The notes below the pieces were generated by a model that saw only the letters and a list, made by a program, of their open reading frames with translations, did no database searches and was not told the origin of the DNA. From Cinnamomum chago (Eukaryota; Streptophyta; Magnoliopsida; Laurales; Lauraceae), in contig CP142459.1 in the NCBI GenBank assembly GCA_038049695.1, positions 70,114,001 through 70,178,000 on the forward strand: 64,000 bases of DNA, written 5' to 3'. Below are positions 1-11,686 of the stretch, in pieces. The position numbers were made by a program, and so were the translations under genes. Every line of letters starts with the position of its first letter. Position 1 is the first letter of the stretch.

Positions 1-1433
1 GGAAGCAATAGGTATCATGATATATCAAGTATGAGTGGGACTGTAGTCCAGTTTCAAAGTATCAATTAATAAGAACAATGATTAATTACATATTTGACTG
101 CTACCCAGCTCACTACAGTAATCGCTCAAAAGCTCAAACAAAGGTAAACACTCATAGCCCAAGTACTGGCTCTCCAACCTCCGACTCGACCTCTTGGTCG
201 GCCGGTCCCCGTCCGTAATCTCCTGCTACGGGTGCCTCTATGAGCGCAAGCGCATCGCCCTCGTACTCGGGGTCAAGACCTAAGCACAAAAAATGAGTCA
301 GATCTAATGATCTGGTAAGTCACAGTATACAAGTAACATAGGACATATGTATCAAAAGAGTAAAGACAGTTACGTAGTTAAGAGAATATCAAGATACATG
401 ATCTAGGCAGTTGAACAAGATAAGCATAGGGAATCAAGACAAATATAATATCTAATCTAATACAATATGGCACATTCACACGAGCTGGATACAGCGCGAG
501 ATATTATGCTGCGGCCCTCCCATACTGAGCACAGTCGCGGCGGGGAATCTCACCAGTGCTGGGGAATGACTAGCCCTGCAAACAATCAAACTCAACAATC
601 TCACCACACTCATCACTCGGGGAGACTGGACTCGGTATCACACCGTCCGTCTAAAACATAGCTCATCATGATAGCTCACTCAACACTCATAAATAGCTCC
701 TATCAGTGATGATCAGTCAAAAGACTGAGCTTAAATCAACTGAGTGAATGCCTACGCCGACTCGAGGAAACTCTAAAGGCATGTGTTTGTCTAGGCTTTG
801 CCTTGTGTGAACGAGGTCCTAACAAGGTCTCTAAGAGGTTCAAATGTCAATTCAGTCCATGGATCTCAATCAAGTCAAAATCCACTCGTTGGATCCATAC
901 CAACGGCCATCAGGTACATTGGCCTGGTCTAAAACAATCCAAACGAGGTAACAAGTCCATTACCACTGATAAACAGCTCATTCTCTTCCAAATGAGTTAT
1001 AGTTCCAATATAAACCACCTCTTCAATCTAAGGGTACTCATATCCATACTTAGGCCATAGTAAGGCCCGCCTAGCCACAGACACGGGTCAGTGTTCTCCC
1101 AATCACACCATCGGGTCACCTCTAAGATGCCCTAGGTTCAGGTCATCCATTTCCATTTAATTAACAGTTATAAGCTATGGTCAGGACATAAGAGTGACAA
1201 TAATAAGATAGGTGAAGTATGAACTCAAAGTATGAGAATCAATAGAGAAATATCAAATAATTCCAACCTAGGTAATGGACCACATTCAGGTCCAGGTCCA
1301 TCTCATGTAATTTGATCCCTAAATGGAGTCTCAGATGCCAATGGATATTGTGTTTGGTGCTCTAGAAGTTACGGCATTATTGACAACGTTTAAGGGTCGA
1401 ATCATCGTAGAATAACAACCAAGACCCTACTTG
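1..1433 (-). other. Non-genic sequence, probably the rest of a long minus-strand LTR
   Basis: No convincing coding sequence is present; the short open frames show no protein-family features. The stretch abuts the LTR-like repeat at 1434-3150 without a visible boundary. Its low-complexity, GC-mixed character would fit the downstream part of a several-kilobase LTR of a Gypsy element lying on the minus strand and continuing past the left edge. This is inference from position; no internal primer-binding site was found. Confidence 0.4.
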
Positions 1434-3150
1434 GTGGTCCCAACGAGTCAAGGTTGAGCCATATCATTGACTCGGGCCTGGCACATCAATAGAAGTCCAT
1501 TTGGATGGTCAATGGGTCTCACAAACGATCACATCTTCAGAATACTGAAAATTAAAAAATCACTGAATTCAGTGTCCTCGGTCGACCCGGCACAAGGCTC
1601 GGTCGACCGAGTACACTGGGTTGTCAGAATGTTGACTCCCAGGTCGACCCAGTGTGCAGTGTGCTCGGTCGACCTCCTGGCCTGGTCGGTCGACCGAGTA
1701 CACTGGGAAAATGGGTCAAGCACCTGGAAGACATGATCTGATCTCAGGGATTCCCTGTGTATCCGATCGACCTCCTGGCCTGGGCGGTCGACCGCATACA
1801 CAGAAATCCTGGAAAATGATGTCTCAGCTCTCAGGCATTTCCACTATAAATCCTGTGTGCTCGGTCGACCGAGTACACAGGGTGTCTGGGTTTGAGGGGA
1901 AATCCAACTCCAAGTTAATCTCCGCAAAACCTGTGTGCTCGGTCGACCGAGTACACTGGGCTAAAGGTCCTGCAGGAAAATAACCGAGACTTGTTTTTTT
2001 CTCATTTTTCAGTGTGCTCGGTCGACCGGACTGCAGGTCGGTCGACCGAGTACACATATCCTGCAAAAATTCCAGATTTCTGGATTTCATCTCCTTCAAT
2101 CCAATTTTCCACCAAAACTCCTCCAATCTCGCCCAAACATCACCATATCAACAAAAAACTTAAAAAGCACTTCAATGCTCCACCATTCATCACCAAACGG
2201 GCCATTGATCTTCCAAATGAGAGATCCCATCCACCAATGGCCAAAATCCATCAAAACTAAGCTCAAGGGTAGATCTAACACATGTACATTAATTGAATTG
2301 AAATTACAAAATCATTGTAAAAGGAAACATACATTCTATGCTAAATATGTATATTGTACTTGCCTTGATTGAAATGCAAGGTTGTAGAGAGAGAGAGAGC
2401 GAAGAGAGAATCAAGCCAATAAGAAAATCCCAGCTCCTATGGTCTTCTCAATCACAAAATCAGCCCAAAACTCAGATCTAGAAGAGATCTCTACTCCTAT
2501 TCCCACATCCACAGAGAATTTCTATAAGGAAAAAGAATTTAGAGAGAGAAAGAGGGGTTCTAATGAAATTGAATTACAAGAGGGTTCTTACCTTGGCTAG
2601 AAGAGGGATAAGAGATGATCAAGATAGAGAGAGGGATACAAGTTGTAGCTGAGATCATGGGTCTTCTGCTTCTTCTTCTTCTTCTTAGATTTCTAGAGAG
2701 AGAGAATTGGAGGGAATTTGGGGAAGAAGAGAGAAAGGAGAGGGGGAAATGAGAGAGATGAACAGTAGCTAATGTATGGCATGGGAAGGTGTAGTATTTA
2801 TAAGTTGGGGGTTTGGGCTAGGGACTAAAATACCCTTTAGTTTGTATAGGATTAGGGTTAGGGTAGAGGGCATTTTGGTCTTTGGGTAGGGTTTTAGAAG
2901 ATTCTCTAGTGGATACCCCCTATAGTAATTACTAATATCTAGCTAGGGCCTCTAACTCACTAACTGACCCTAGAAATTATAAAAGACTCCTTATTAATTC
3001 TATTACTAAAACAACTAGACTAATCTAACTAAAACTTAGGAAAGTACATAACTACCCTTACTAACCCATTAATTAGTATAATTAGCTAATATACTCTATT
3101 AAATAATATTCAAATTCAAATTGAGGCCCCACAAGGGATGGGGCCTCACA
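1434..3150 (-). repeat. LTR-like repeat, copy A (Gypsy-type, minus strand)
   Basis: This 1.7-kb stretch matches 43693-45417 in the same orientation: shared left edge (CGAGTCA), GTCGAC-rich centre, a segment containing CATTGATCTTCCAAATG, and a shared right edge GGCCTCACA. Read on the minus strand it starts TGTGAGGCCCC, with a hairpin between TGAGGCCCC and GGGGCCTCA, and has a TATA-like box at 2795-2804, as an LTR promoter would. The LTR class is inferred from these traits; no pol genes are attached in the window. The 5' end of the LTR (right edge here) is well defined, the other end is not. Confidence 0.6.
1577..2060. repeat. Array of GTCGAC palindromes inside the LTR
   Basis: About eleven copies of GGTCGACC or a one-base variant occur in 480 bp. 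Many are embedded in a longer near-palindrome of the form GTGTGCTCGGTCGACC followed by GAGTACAC. The copies are irregularly spaced and separated by unrelated sequence, so this is not a simple tandem repeat. Diverged copies occur at 43838-44400, and a related cluster lies in the solo LTR at 25700-25860. Function unknown. Confidence 0.8.
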
Positions 3151-4636
3151 ATATCTATGAAACCCCTTTCACAAATAGTGACCCCTCCTTGATGAAAGCC
3201 AGACTGAGTCCTCTTGGTCTTTGATCCTTGTCACCATTAATCTTTTTATGTACCTGCTGTATTTCCTTCTCTCTTCCAACTACCTGGCCTTCTCTATAGA
3301 AATTGCATGTAAATCCATGCCATCTAGTTTGGGGTGTTCCAACTCTTAGAATATGGTTTAGCAAAGTGATACCTTATTTCTCCTTTTAACCTCATTGGGT
3401 ATTTGCAAATTCCTCCATCCTTTTTAATTCTGTATAACATGTTTTGAGCATTTTCTTGCGTTTGTGGTACCCACGAAAGCTGCATTCTTGTCTCCCTGAA
3501 TTACAGAGCTTATGATTTCTGCCTTTGTAAGATTTTTTCACACCTAAGCATCTAATTAAAAAAAGAAAAAAGAAAAGAGATCCCTTTGCATATAAAGATG
3601 CCCCACATTTCCATATGTAATCTTCCCCTCTCAGAGAGCTTGTCTCAGCCATCAACCTTTTTTTTTTTTTGTCTCTTCTAAGCCTAACTTAGTCATTGAT
3701 CTTCCCTTCAGCGATGCATTTGTTTCCTCTGAACTTTCATGAACTTTCTGGTTTCATGTTTTTGGTTTCCCTTTCAACATTGCAACTTTCGGAAAATTTT
3801 ATATCCTGCCCATACTATCTCCTGAGGCTGGAAAGGATGCAACCATTTCTTTTATCATATCCGAGAAAGCCAGATGATTTAACCACGTGTTCATCAAATC
3901 ATATTATGTGCAGCAGTTTACCAAATCATTTTATGAGTTTAATAATTATCTTAATCTTTTTGATGTGATTTTGGATTATGGTCTTCCAGGAGACATCATC
4001 CTTAGAATGCATTAGAGGTGGGGCACATTGTTTATTTTGGTTGTACAATTGTCATGTTTTTCTTCCTGAAACAAGAAACTTTAGTTGAACGTATACCACC
4101 ATGCAACTGAATCATGCATCTCGGATGGAACATGACAAAAAAAAAAGTAGTGTATCTTTGATGAGCTTAGCCTTGTGATCGATCGTCATAATTTTGAAAC
4201 AACTGACGACTGTCCGTAAGAAGCTCATTGATCATGAGTTAATTGTTACATAATTCGTGAGTTTTCATGTTGTGGTTTATCCAAGAGGGTACCTTATATT
4301 AGACTGGATTGATAGAATAAATTGTCATCCAATTGCTTCTGGTGAACTTTGTGATCAGATTTTCATAGGGAAGAATCTGACGAGGCTTTGTGTCTGAGCT
4401 GTGTCCAACAAAGACATGTTGTTCATTTTGAAGAATCCATTCCACAGTGTCTTGCAAGCTCACTGTCATTGTTATTATTATTTTATTTTTTGTTTGTAGT
4501 GCTTGAACCTGTACCTAGTTCTTCATTTGAGGCCATTGCCACTACAACCGGTTCTCCACTTCCACGGGCAATGACTTGCACTTCGCTAGAACTTAGTATT
4601 GTGAGGGGGCTTTTGGAGTGATAGATGAGTGGTCCC

Positions 4637-4849
4637 TTTTTTTTTTCTGCATCCCAGCTTAGAGGGGCTGGGACCCCTAGCCCTCTAGTGAGGGAGCCCT
4701 CGGGCGAGGGCAGTACACCTGGGGTGAGGTGGGGGAACCCTTTGGTGAGGGTAGTTGATCTCTAGTGAGGTAGCACAACCTTGGGTGAGGGAAGGTGCCT
4801 GCCCAGGGTTGAACAGGCACCTCTTACCACTAGGGTAAGAGGCCGTTCT
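4637..4849 (-). mobile_element. tRNA-derived SINE
   Basis: The plus strand begins with a T-run (a poly-A tail on the minus strand). On the minus strand it contains AGTGGTAAGAGG and GTTCAACCC, which resemble the A and B boxes of a tRNA promoter. Flanks show an imperfect target duplication: GAGTGGTCCCTT on the left and GAGTGGTTCCCCTT on the right. The 4680-4790 body carries several diverged copies of a GTGAGG motif. Confidence 0.6.
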
Positions 4850-4989
4850 TGAGTGGTTCCCCTTAAATATCATTTGTCTATCATCTATATAGAGAATGTA
4901 GGCAGCAAGGATGTCACTCATTATTTTATTCATTCATTTATTTGTTTGTTTTGTTTGAGATGAGGTGAAGACATTATTTTGATGTGGTT

Positions 4990-5311
4990 TATTGGGAATT
5001 CAAAGGGGCAACATGAAAGTTATTGTAACTATGGTTGTCAGTGGCTGCTTTGAAGGTTGTTCTTCACCTTCTGTAGTTGTTGCTGCGAAAGCTAGATTCC
5101 TCGTTGCTTCTTGGGTTTCTGTGTTGCCAGATTTTTGGGGAGTGCCTATGGAGGTCATTTTGTTTAATTGGAGGAGGCTTTGTGTTTCCTTTTCTTGCTC
5201 TTTTGGATGGTTTCTCTATCTCCCTTGTATTTTTCCTTGCAGTCTAGTTTATACCTTTTGTACTGCTTTGCTTTGATTAATACAATCGACCATTCAAAAA
5301 AAAAAAAAAAA
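4990..5311 (+). mobile_element. 3' end of a LINE-type retroposon with poly-A tail
   Basis: The segment ends with a 16-base A-run after TTGATTAATACAATCGACC, a layout typical of plant L1-like LINE 3' untranslated ends. No reverse-transcriptase reading frame remains, so the copy is strongly 5'-truncated. A similar tail occurs at 61790-61980. The left boundary is a guess. Confidence 0.4.
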
Positions 5312-7007
5312 TGGTGGTCAGTGGCTCCTAGACTTCTTGGATGTTTTTACTGCTCATCTCTGAGTGTGTTGGGAGTTTGGAGTTCCCAAAGTCATTGATC
5401 TTCATAACCTATCTCATATTTTAAGAAGCTAAATTTTGATGGCATGGTGGGAGTTTGGAGTTTTCTCTTGTTCACAGGGGTCCTATGATTTATCACTCCA
5501 GCGAATTGGGTTTACCAAACCACATAAAGCCTTATGGTGGACGTTGTGAGCATTGTCATCAAATGATTTAGGATTTCATCATACAATTCATATCATAATG
5601 ACATAATCCCTTCTAAGCTTACAATCTTTTCATGAATCTTGTCCATCTTCAACTGAGCCTTAACTCATTAATTTGGGGTTGGCTTATGCTGCTTTACTAA
5701 ATTATGAAAAAAATGTCATCTTAAATTTTTTTTTTTTTTTTTGGATAACCATCTTAAAACAATTCTTTTGATGAATCTTACAATACTCCAATTTTGTGGT
5801 TCATTAAAAACGAGTGTTTTTTCCCTTTTCCTTTATTTTTGTTTTCAATTTTTTGTTCGAGGTTTTCTTAATTGAAAAATATATATCTTCTGCGACTTGT
5901 AATAAGCAGTTATGCAAAGGGTTGGTTTTCTTGGTTGTAAACTAAGCCAAAAGTGAGAAGATGAGACAAATGTGTGAACTGTGTGCTAGTTAGAAATCTC
6001 TCATTCATATGGGAAACCTAAGCTTGAGATCAGGTTAGAGAACCCCAAGTGTGAATGTCTCTGGCTGTCTAGTGGTAACATTTTAATTTGCTTACTGTTA
6101 ATGACTGAATGATCAAAATCCCTTCTGCCTGGATGCAAAATTCGTTTAGGAGCAAGTGGTCCTGTACACAATGGTTTCACCAAGCACTGAGTGATAGCTT
6201 AAGCTTCTCATGTTTATAGAAGCAACTCATATGGTGGAGAGGGGGAGAGCGAGCACATTTATACAATGGGTGCTTTCCCATGATCCAGCTCTTTGGTGCT
6301 ATTGGCATTTCCCATATTGAAGCAGCTTACATTGTGGAAAAAATGAGAAACAAAAAGATACAGCTACTATTATTATGGTGTGGGAATTTTTTTTCTTCAA
6401 GTTTTTGAATGATGTTATCTTGATTACTCATTCCTTTTTTGCTTTCTAGTGGCTCTATATTTATCGCTACTAATTGTAAGCATTGGTAACTTAGTTGTAT
6501 TTGTTTTTCCCCCTCGCTTTATTGGGGGTTCGGCCTCACGCACTTTTACTCTCACACCCATGTCTCTAACCGAGCTCTCTAACCAACTGACATAAGTTGT
6601 TTTTCATTTTATTTATAAAATGAGAAGGCTATTTTTTGGTTTTTCATCTGGAGTATTAAGAGACTGCTGTTATACTTTCAAACTTAAATTTGGTGTTTAG
6701 TGACCTGAGATGGCTTTTTGTTGGGATATATTTGTCTTATTTGTTTGTGGAATACATGTTGACTGTTTTTTAGATTGGATCCTTTTGGCTCCTGCTAAAT
6801 GAGACAAATGGACCATCTCTAGCTCGTCTACATTGATTTATTAATACCTTTTTTTTTCTAAGTAATTTCTGTTTTTATGATTTGTGTGTTTACATTACAT
6901 ACCTGACGGATATGGAGTGCAGAAATTTGCTAGTAGTCATTTGGTAGAAATTTTGGATGATGGTTTTATAGAAAATTCTGAAGTTAAACTTATTGTGAAC
7001 AATGCAG

Positions 7008-9387
7008 AAAGATGTCTTCTTAATAAGTTCCAATGCGATGCGCTACAATGCACCAGACACTATTTATTTTCGGCAGGTACTGTTGTCTCCCTGTCATTCG
7101 ACTTGTCCATTTTATGATTCCACTGCTTTCATCAACCATTTTGTAAGGCATATTTACTCTAAAGTGCACTCATCGTTTCCAGGCACGTTCAATCCAAGAG
7201 CTAGCAAAAAAAGATTTTGAAAATTTAAGGCAAGACAGTGAAGATAACGAACCAGAAATGAAAACAGTACGGAGAGGCAGACCACCAGGCAAGAGCTCCA
7301 CCAAGCGGTTGGGTAGGCCTCCATTTGAGCGTGCTGGCTCGGACTTTTCCTCGGATGCAACACTTGCTAATGCTGGAGATAATTCTGTCTGGTCTAACTC
7401 GACTCATGATTTCTCGAGAAAAGCACAACTTTTGGATAAATCTGGCACCACAGATGTATTGGCAAGAACTTCCCGCAATGGTGAAAACCACGGTTGGGCT
7501 GAGCGTAAATCTGACAGAAATGATGACTTTCCAGGTATGTGGCTTTGAGAATCTCCATGAGGTATTTTGTGATGCCTAATTGAGAGGTTTTTTTATTTTT
7601 ACCAGCAATGGGACTGGTGGTGCCTGCCCTTAAAGAATTTATCCCCCTTTTTTTGGAGGACTGTTATATTATATAGGGGCCATGAGCTAATATATCTTTC
7701 CCACTGGATGCTTTTAGACATTGAATCAGTGGCTTGCTATGATAACTGCAGCAATTTGTCCACATTGAAAGATATCAATATCACTTTTGATCGTAGGAAG
7801 AGTGAAATTTGGGAGCATCTCATCCATGACAGTGCCAATTGTATGGCAATTAGATACTGTAGGGTGGTTCACATATTGAGCTTTAATAGGCCTAGATAAT
7901 AGATTGACTGAACATTTTGTACTTCCCAGTATGTGAGCTTTAATAGGCCTAGATAATAGATTGACTGAACATTTTGTACTACCTCCAACTGGGAAAAATC
8001 ATTGCTTTCTGATATTTGTGTTTTCTTGTTTGCATGACTAGTAGGATTTTGATTTACTTATATTGGTTTTGTAGGTTCAGTTTTGAAGGGCATGTCAAGA
8101 TTTGGGAAGAAACCATTTGTATTTGATGAAAATCGCCGTAACACTTACAAACTATCCCAACAGTTGGGCTCTGGATCCGAGCCATCGGTATTAACTACGT
8201 TTGATGGAGAGAAGAAACAGCTGATGGCTGTAAGTCTTCTAAGCAGAACAGATACTCTGACAATCTTTATTTATTTTATAGTACTTTTTTTTTCTTAAGA
8301 CGATGGTTTTTATCATCTGAATCAGGTTGGGGTCCATGTGGAGCATTCATATGCGAGGAGTTTGGCTCGGTTTGCAGCACAGCTTGGTCCCGTTGCTTGG
8401 AAAGTTGCCTCAAAGAAGATTGAGAAAGCATTGCCTTCTGGAATGAAGTTCGGCCCTGGATGGGTAGGGGAAAATGAAGCACCACCAATGCAGTTTCCAC
8501 TGCTATCTACTTCCCCGCCACGGCAGCCACTGCCACCCGCACAGAACCCTTCCCTGCCCAAAATATCATCATATATGATGCCTCAGGTGTTTGAGTCAAA
8601 AGGTGAGAGATTTTCAGAAAAGCAGGTACTGCTGTCATCGGCTACCCCACCACAGCAGCAACTGCCACCCTCTCAAAACTCTTCCCAAACCAAAATCGCA
8701 TCATATAATATGCCTCATGTGGTTGAGTCGAGGGGTGAGAAATTATCAGAAAAGCAGGAGCCCTTGAATGACTCGCCCTCAGATGCTCATCCGAACAGAG
8801 CTCTTCCTGCATCTACCTCTACTTCTGCAGTTACAAACAGATCAGGGACTCCCGAGGGTGCTGAAACCATCAGGGGAATCAATTATGGGAGTGGTTTCAG
8901 TTTATTGAGCAGCGGTGGTGGATTCAGACCCAAGCCTCCTTTCCAGCTCTCTCAGAACCCCACAATTCACTCTCCCAGCCCCATCAATGGTTTTAACAGT
9001 GGATATGGATTTAATATTGCGTCTCAAGTTGGGAAGCTAGTTGGAGTTGGGCCAGCCAGGCAAGGTGGGAATTTTGTGCAGGAGGCTTCAATGCCTTCTC
9101 GACTGATCAACATGGTTCCTAGAAGCAGCAACAACAGTGTTCATCCAACTCCCACCAATCATTTGGAGGCTGAAGATTCGAAGCCATTCGCTGGATCAAG
9201 TTCAATAAACCTTGTGGTGGATTCTGGTCCTGAGGGTCAGACACGCTCTGGAGCTGGGTTACGGTCACCACCATCCTGGCGGGGAAAGTCAGATTCGGTC
9301 CCCCCTGACCTGAACGTCAGATTCCAATCACCCGGGTCGCCTACTTCTGGCATGTCTCAACAACCAGATTTAGCATTGCAGCTCTGA
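7008..9387 (+). CDS. Bromodomain protein, 3' part (SWI/SNF BRD1/BRD2/BRD13-like)
   Basis: Four exons join in frame: 7008-7076, 7183-7534, 8075-8229, 8326-9387 (545 codons plus TGA). The first encodes the end of a bromodomain, with the acetyl-lysine Asn in NAMRYNAPDT. Next come an AT-hook-like RRGRPPGK and RLGRPP, then the plant-conserved block GSVLKGMSRFGKKPF and HSYARSLARFAAQLGPVAW. This order matches Arabidopsis AT1G20670/AT1G76380 proteins, which are SWI/SNF chromatin-remodelling subunits (family knowledge). All introns have GT...AG ends. The start codon and first half of the bromodomain are not in the window or are lost. The last exon holds two copies of a ~43-residue segment and ends DLALQL, an LxLxL pattern. 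Confidence 0.85.
7877..7990 (+). repeat. 57-bp tandem duplication in a bromodomain-gene intron
   Basis: The unit starting TGAGCTTTAATAGGCC at 7877 recurs at 7934 with almost no change, so it is a recent duplication inside the 7535-8074 intron. No coding effect. Confidence 0.85.
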
Positions 9388-11331
9388 GGGGTGGTAATTA
9401 TTCTTATTTTTATTTGGGTTGACATAGATTGGTGATAATTGGAAGTGCAGGGAATGAATGAGAGCCAGTTGAGAGAGTTTCTTCCATAAAGGGAGCCACA
9501 CCCATTTTATGTTGTAAAAGTGTAGGGAAGTTTGTACAGATTAATGTATCCAAATTTTCAGGTGAAAGAGCATAATCTCATTTGTAACATTTAAGATCCA
9601 TGATTTAGTAGAATGAAGATTTTGGTTCCACTCATTAAAAAAAAAAACAGTTGCAGAATTTCTATACTGTCATTGTAACAATGTTACAGTATGTCATGTA
9701 TTATTAACGTCTGCTGACATTTGTGTAGCCATTGGTTTAGATAGTGATGTGGGTGTGGTCTGATAGGTTATGTCATGTATTATTATTAACGTCCGCTGAC
9801 ATTTGTGTAGCCATTGGTCTTAGATTATAATGGATGTGTGTGCTGACTGCTGATGCCTGATAGGTTTACAACCTCTTTGCATATTCTACTGCCAAGTAAA
9901 GTGTAGCCTGTCACAGTCAAATAATGGACTATGCTGCTGCGGAAGCCATACTCTTGAGAGCATGTTTTGGCTTTACAAATAGAAGCTCTTATTTTGTGAT
10001 GTAGATCTTATTTAAATATTAGAGTATTTGTTAAATCTCTAATTATATTTTGCAATTTTAGAGCTTTTACCTCTAAAAATAAAGCTACAGGGGAGGGGAT
10101 GCATATTTTGTTTAGAGCTTTTTTAGTTAAAATTGATAGAGGTGGACAATGTAAAACTTATGTATTTTGGATGAAAATAACCTCATATGTAATTTTTAAA
10201 ATGACTCAAATTGCGAGTTCTATATTGTAATTTTTAAAACATAGACCCTAATTACCTCATGAAATAAGGGCTTTTATTTTATTTTATTTTATTTAATAAG
10301 GTCTTGTTGAATTGAGTAGTCAGTTAAAAAAGTTTCCCCCCTCTACCAATAAAAAATATCTTGTATTTTCTGGCCCTATCACCTTGCGGCGTACATTGTC
10401 AAACGTTCAAAACATTATAAGACTCTACATATGCCCTAATAATTTGGAACATGAATCTTTTCCTCTCTATTGTTTATTATAGACAAACTCTCCATGACAA
10501 TGCCTCCTTGTTACACATCTGCTAGTGGCGGTCTTGTTATTGATCAACCAATCATGTGTAGATACATGGCATCAGTCATCATGTGCCGCTTGTCCAACCA
10601 GTAAAATGCATATCATGTGACAGTTGTCACATTCCTTCTCCTTGAGTAAAAGTTGGAGAAAAGAAAAGGAGGAAGGGAGGCAGTTAGGGTTGGATGGGTC
10701 ATGAGACTCATGAGGCTGCGCGCTCAATCAGTGGCATTCTCGATATTTTCTTCATTAATAGGAACTTTGTTTCGAAGAAAGCTACAAAAAGTTAGGGTGT
10801 CGGTTGCAACTTGCATTGCATAGAGAGAGGAGAGGGAAGGCAAGTGATGTGAGACAAAAACAAGAACCTGGAATTGAATTCCAGACTAGAAACAGATATC
10901 TCCCAACAACGAACCTTTCCTTTTTAATCATTAGGAAGGGTAGAAGAAGAAGAAAATTTGGTAAACTGGCAAATCTCTTGGCCCTCTTTAATGATGATAC
11001 AAATATGTGATGGACTTTGGGTTGCAACCCATCAACTTCCATCACCATAATTTGTTTTTACTGGTTCTCAACTTTGTTGTTTTCATAAATTCCAAATATT
11101 TGGTAAGAAATACCTGCTCTTGGAATAGTGATAAATCAAATGCATTCTCAAAGTAAGGATCATGGATTCTAAGCAAAAAAGAAGGAAAAAATATTTTATA
11201 GATAAATTATATATATATTTTTCATGTTTTCTTCATTAAAGTAATGGGTATTTGTTTTTAAAAAAACAATGGGTTTATATTTCTCATATATAGTTATTTA
11301 AATACACTTCTTAACAAAAGGCTGAGTATGC
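9388..11331. other. Bromodomain gene 3' UTR and intergenic DNA
   Basis: The first few hundred bases are probably the 3' UTR; an A-run occurs near 9637-9647. A 79-bp imperfect tandem duplication starts at 9691 and 9770 (ATGTCATGTATTATTA). From about 10000 the sequence is AT-rich with no gene that I can recognise; the overlapping open frames near 10800-11050 lie on both strands and show no family signal. Confidence 0.6.
9691..9865 (+). repeat. 79-bp imperfect tandem duplication
   Basis: ATGTCATGTATTATTA, then AACGTC(T/C)GCTGACATTTG, then GTGTAGCCATTGGT occur twice, offset by 79 bp. The two units differ by small indels. Confidence 0.8.
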
Positions 11332-11686
11332 TGTGACGCCCCGGAGTCCCACATCGACTATAGAGAGGAAAGTGAATGGGGTTATATGTAAAGTTTACAC
11401 CCTTACCTTGCATGAGGCCTTTTAAAACCGTGCGGCCCCGGAAAAACGTAAAAACTCCGAGGTTAAGCGTGCTTGGGCGGGAGCAGGACGTGCAGCCTTA
11501 AGGGGGGTGGAATGTGACGCCCCGGAGTCCCACATCGACTATAGAGAGGAAAGTGAATGGGGTTATATGTAAAGTTTACACCCTTACCTTGCATGAGGCA
11601 TTTTAAAACCGTGCGGCCCCGGAAAAACGTAAAAACTCACTCCGAGGTTAAGCGTATCATGCATGTGTGAAGGGTGGGGCGTTACA
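11332..11686 (+). mobile_element. Cassandra-like TRIM element with 5S rRNA-derived LTRs
   Basis: Two direct repeats of about 180 bp each start TGTGACGCCCCGGAGTCCCA (11332 and 11513). The second ends GCGTTACA at 11686. The pair is flanked by a perfect 5-bp target duplication, TATGC, at 11327-11331 and 11687-11691. A polypurine tract (AAGGGGGGTGGAA) directly precedes the second repeat. The first repeat contains CCGAGGTTAAGCGTGCTTGG, which closely resembles the internal promoter region of plant 5S rRNA. LTRs carrying 5S sequence are the hallmark of Cassandra TRIMs. The primer-binding site and the 3' end of the first LTR are missing, so an internal deletion is inferred. Confidence 0.85.

Larger units (their letters stand above)
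3151..7007. other. Non-coding stretch upstream of the first visible bromodomain exon
   Basis: It is probably a long intron, or 5' flank, of the bromodomain gene. I looked for the missing first half of the bromodomain in forward coding frames and did not find it. It contains a SINE at 4637-4849 and a LINE-type 3' tail ending at 5311. The rest is AT-rich with poly-T tracts. Confidence 0.5.

Noticed and set aside
1580-2050. CRISPR-like array
   Set aside because: The repeats are irregular in length and spacing, lie inside a plant LTR and have no cas genes nearby.
1467-2260. Overlapping open frames with repeated Arg-Ser-Thr-Asp or Cys-Ser-Val-Asp-Arg motifs
   Set aside because: The apparent protein repeats are translations of the GTCGAC palindrome array, open in both strands because the motif lacks stop codons.
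11440-11500. Possible genuine 5S rRNA gene
   Set aside because: Only a short internal stretch matches 5S; it sits inside a TRIM LTR flanked by a target duplication, so it is a Cassandra LTR rather than an rRNA gene.
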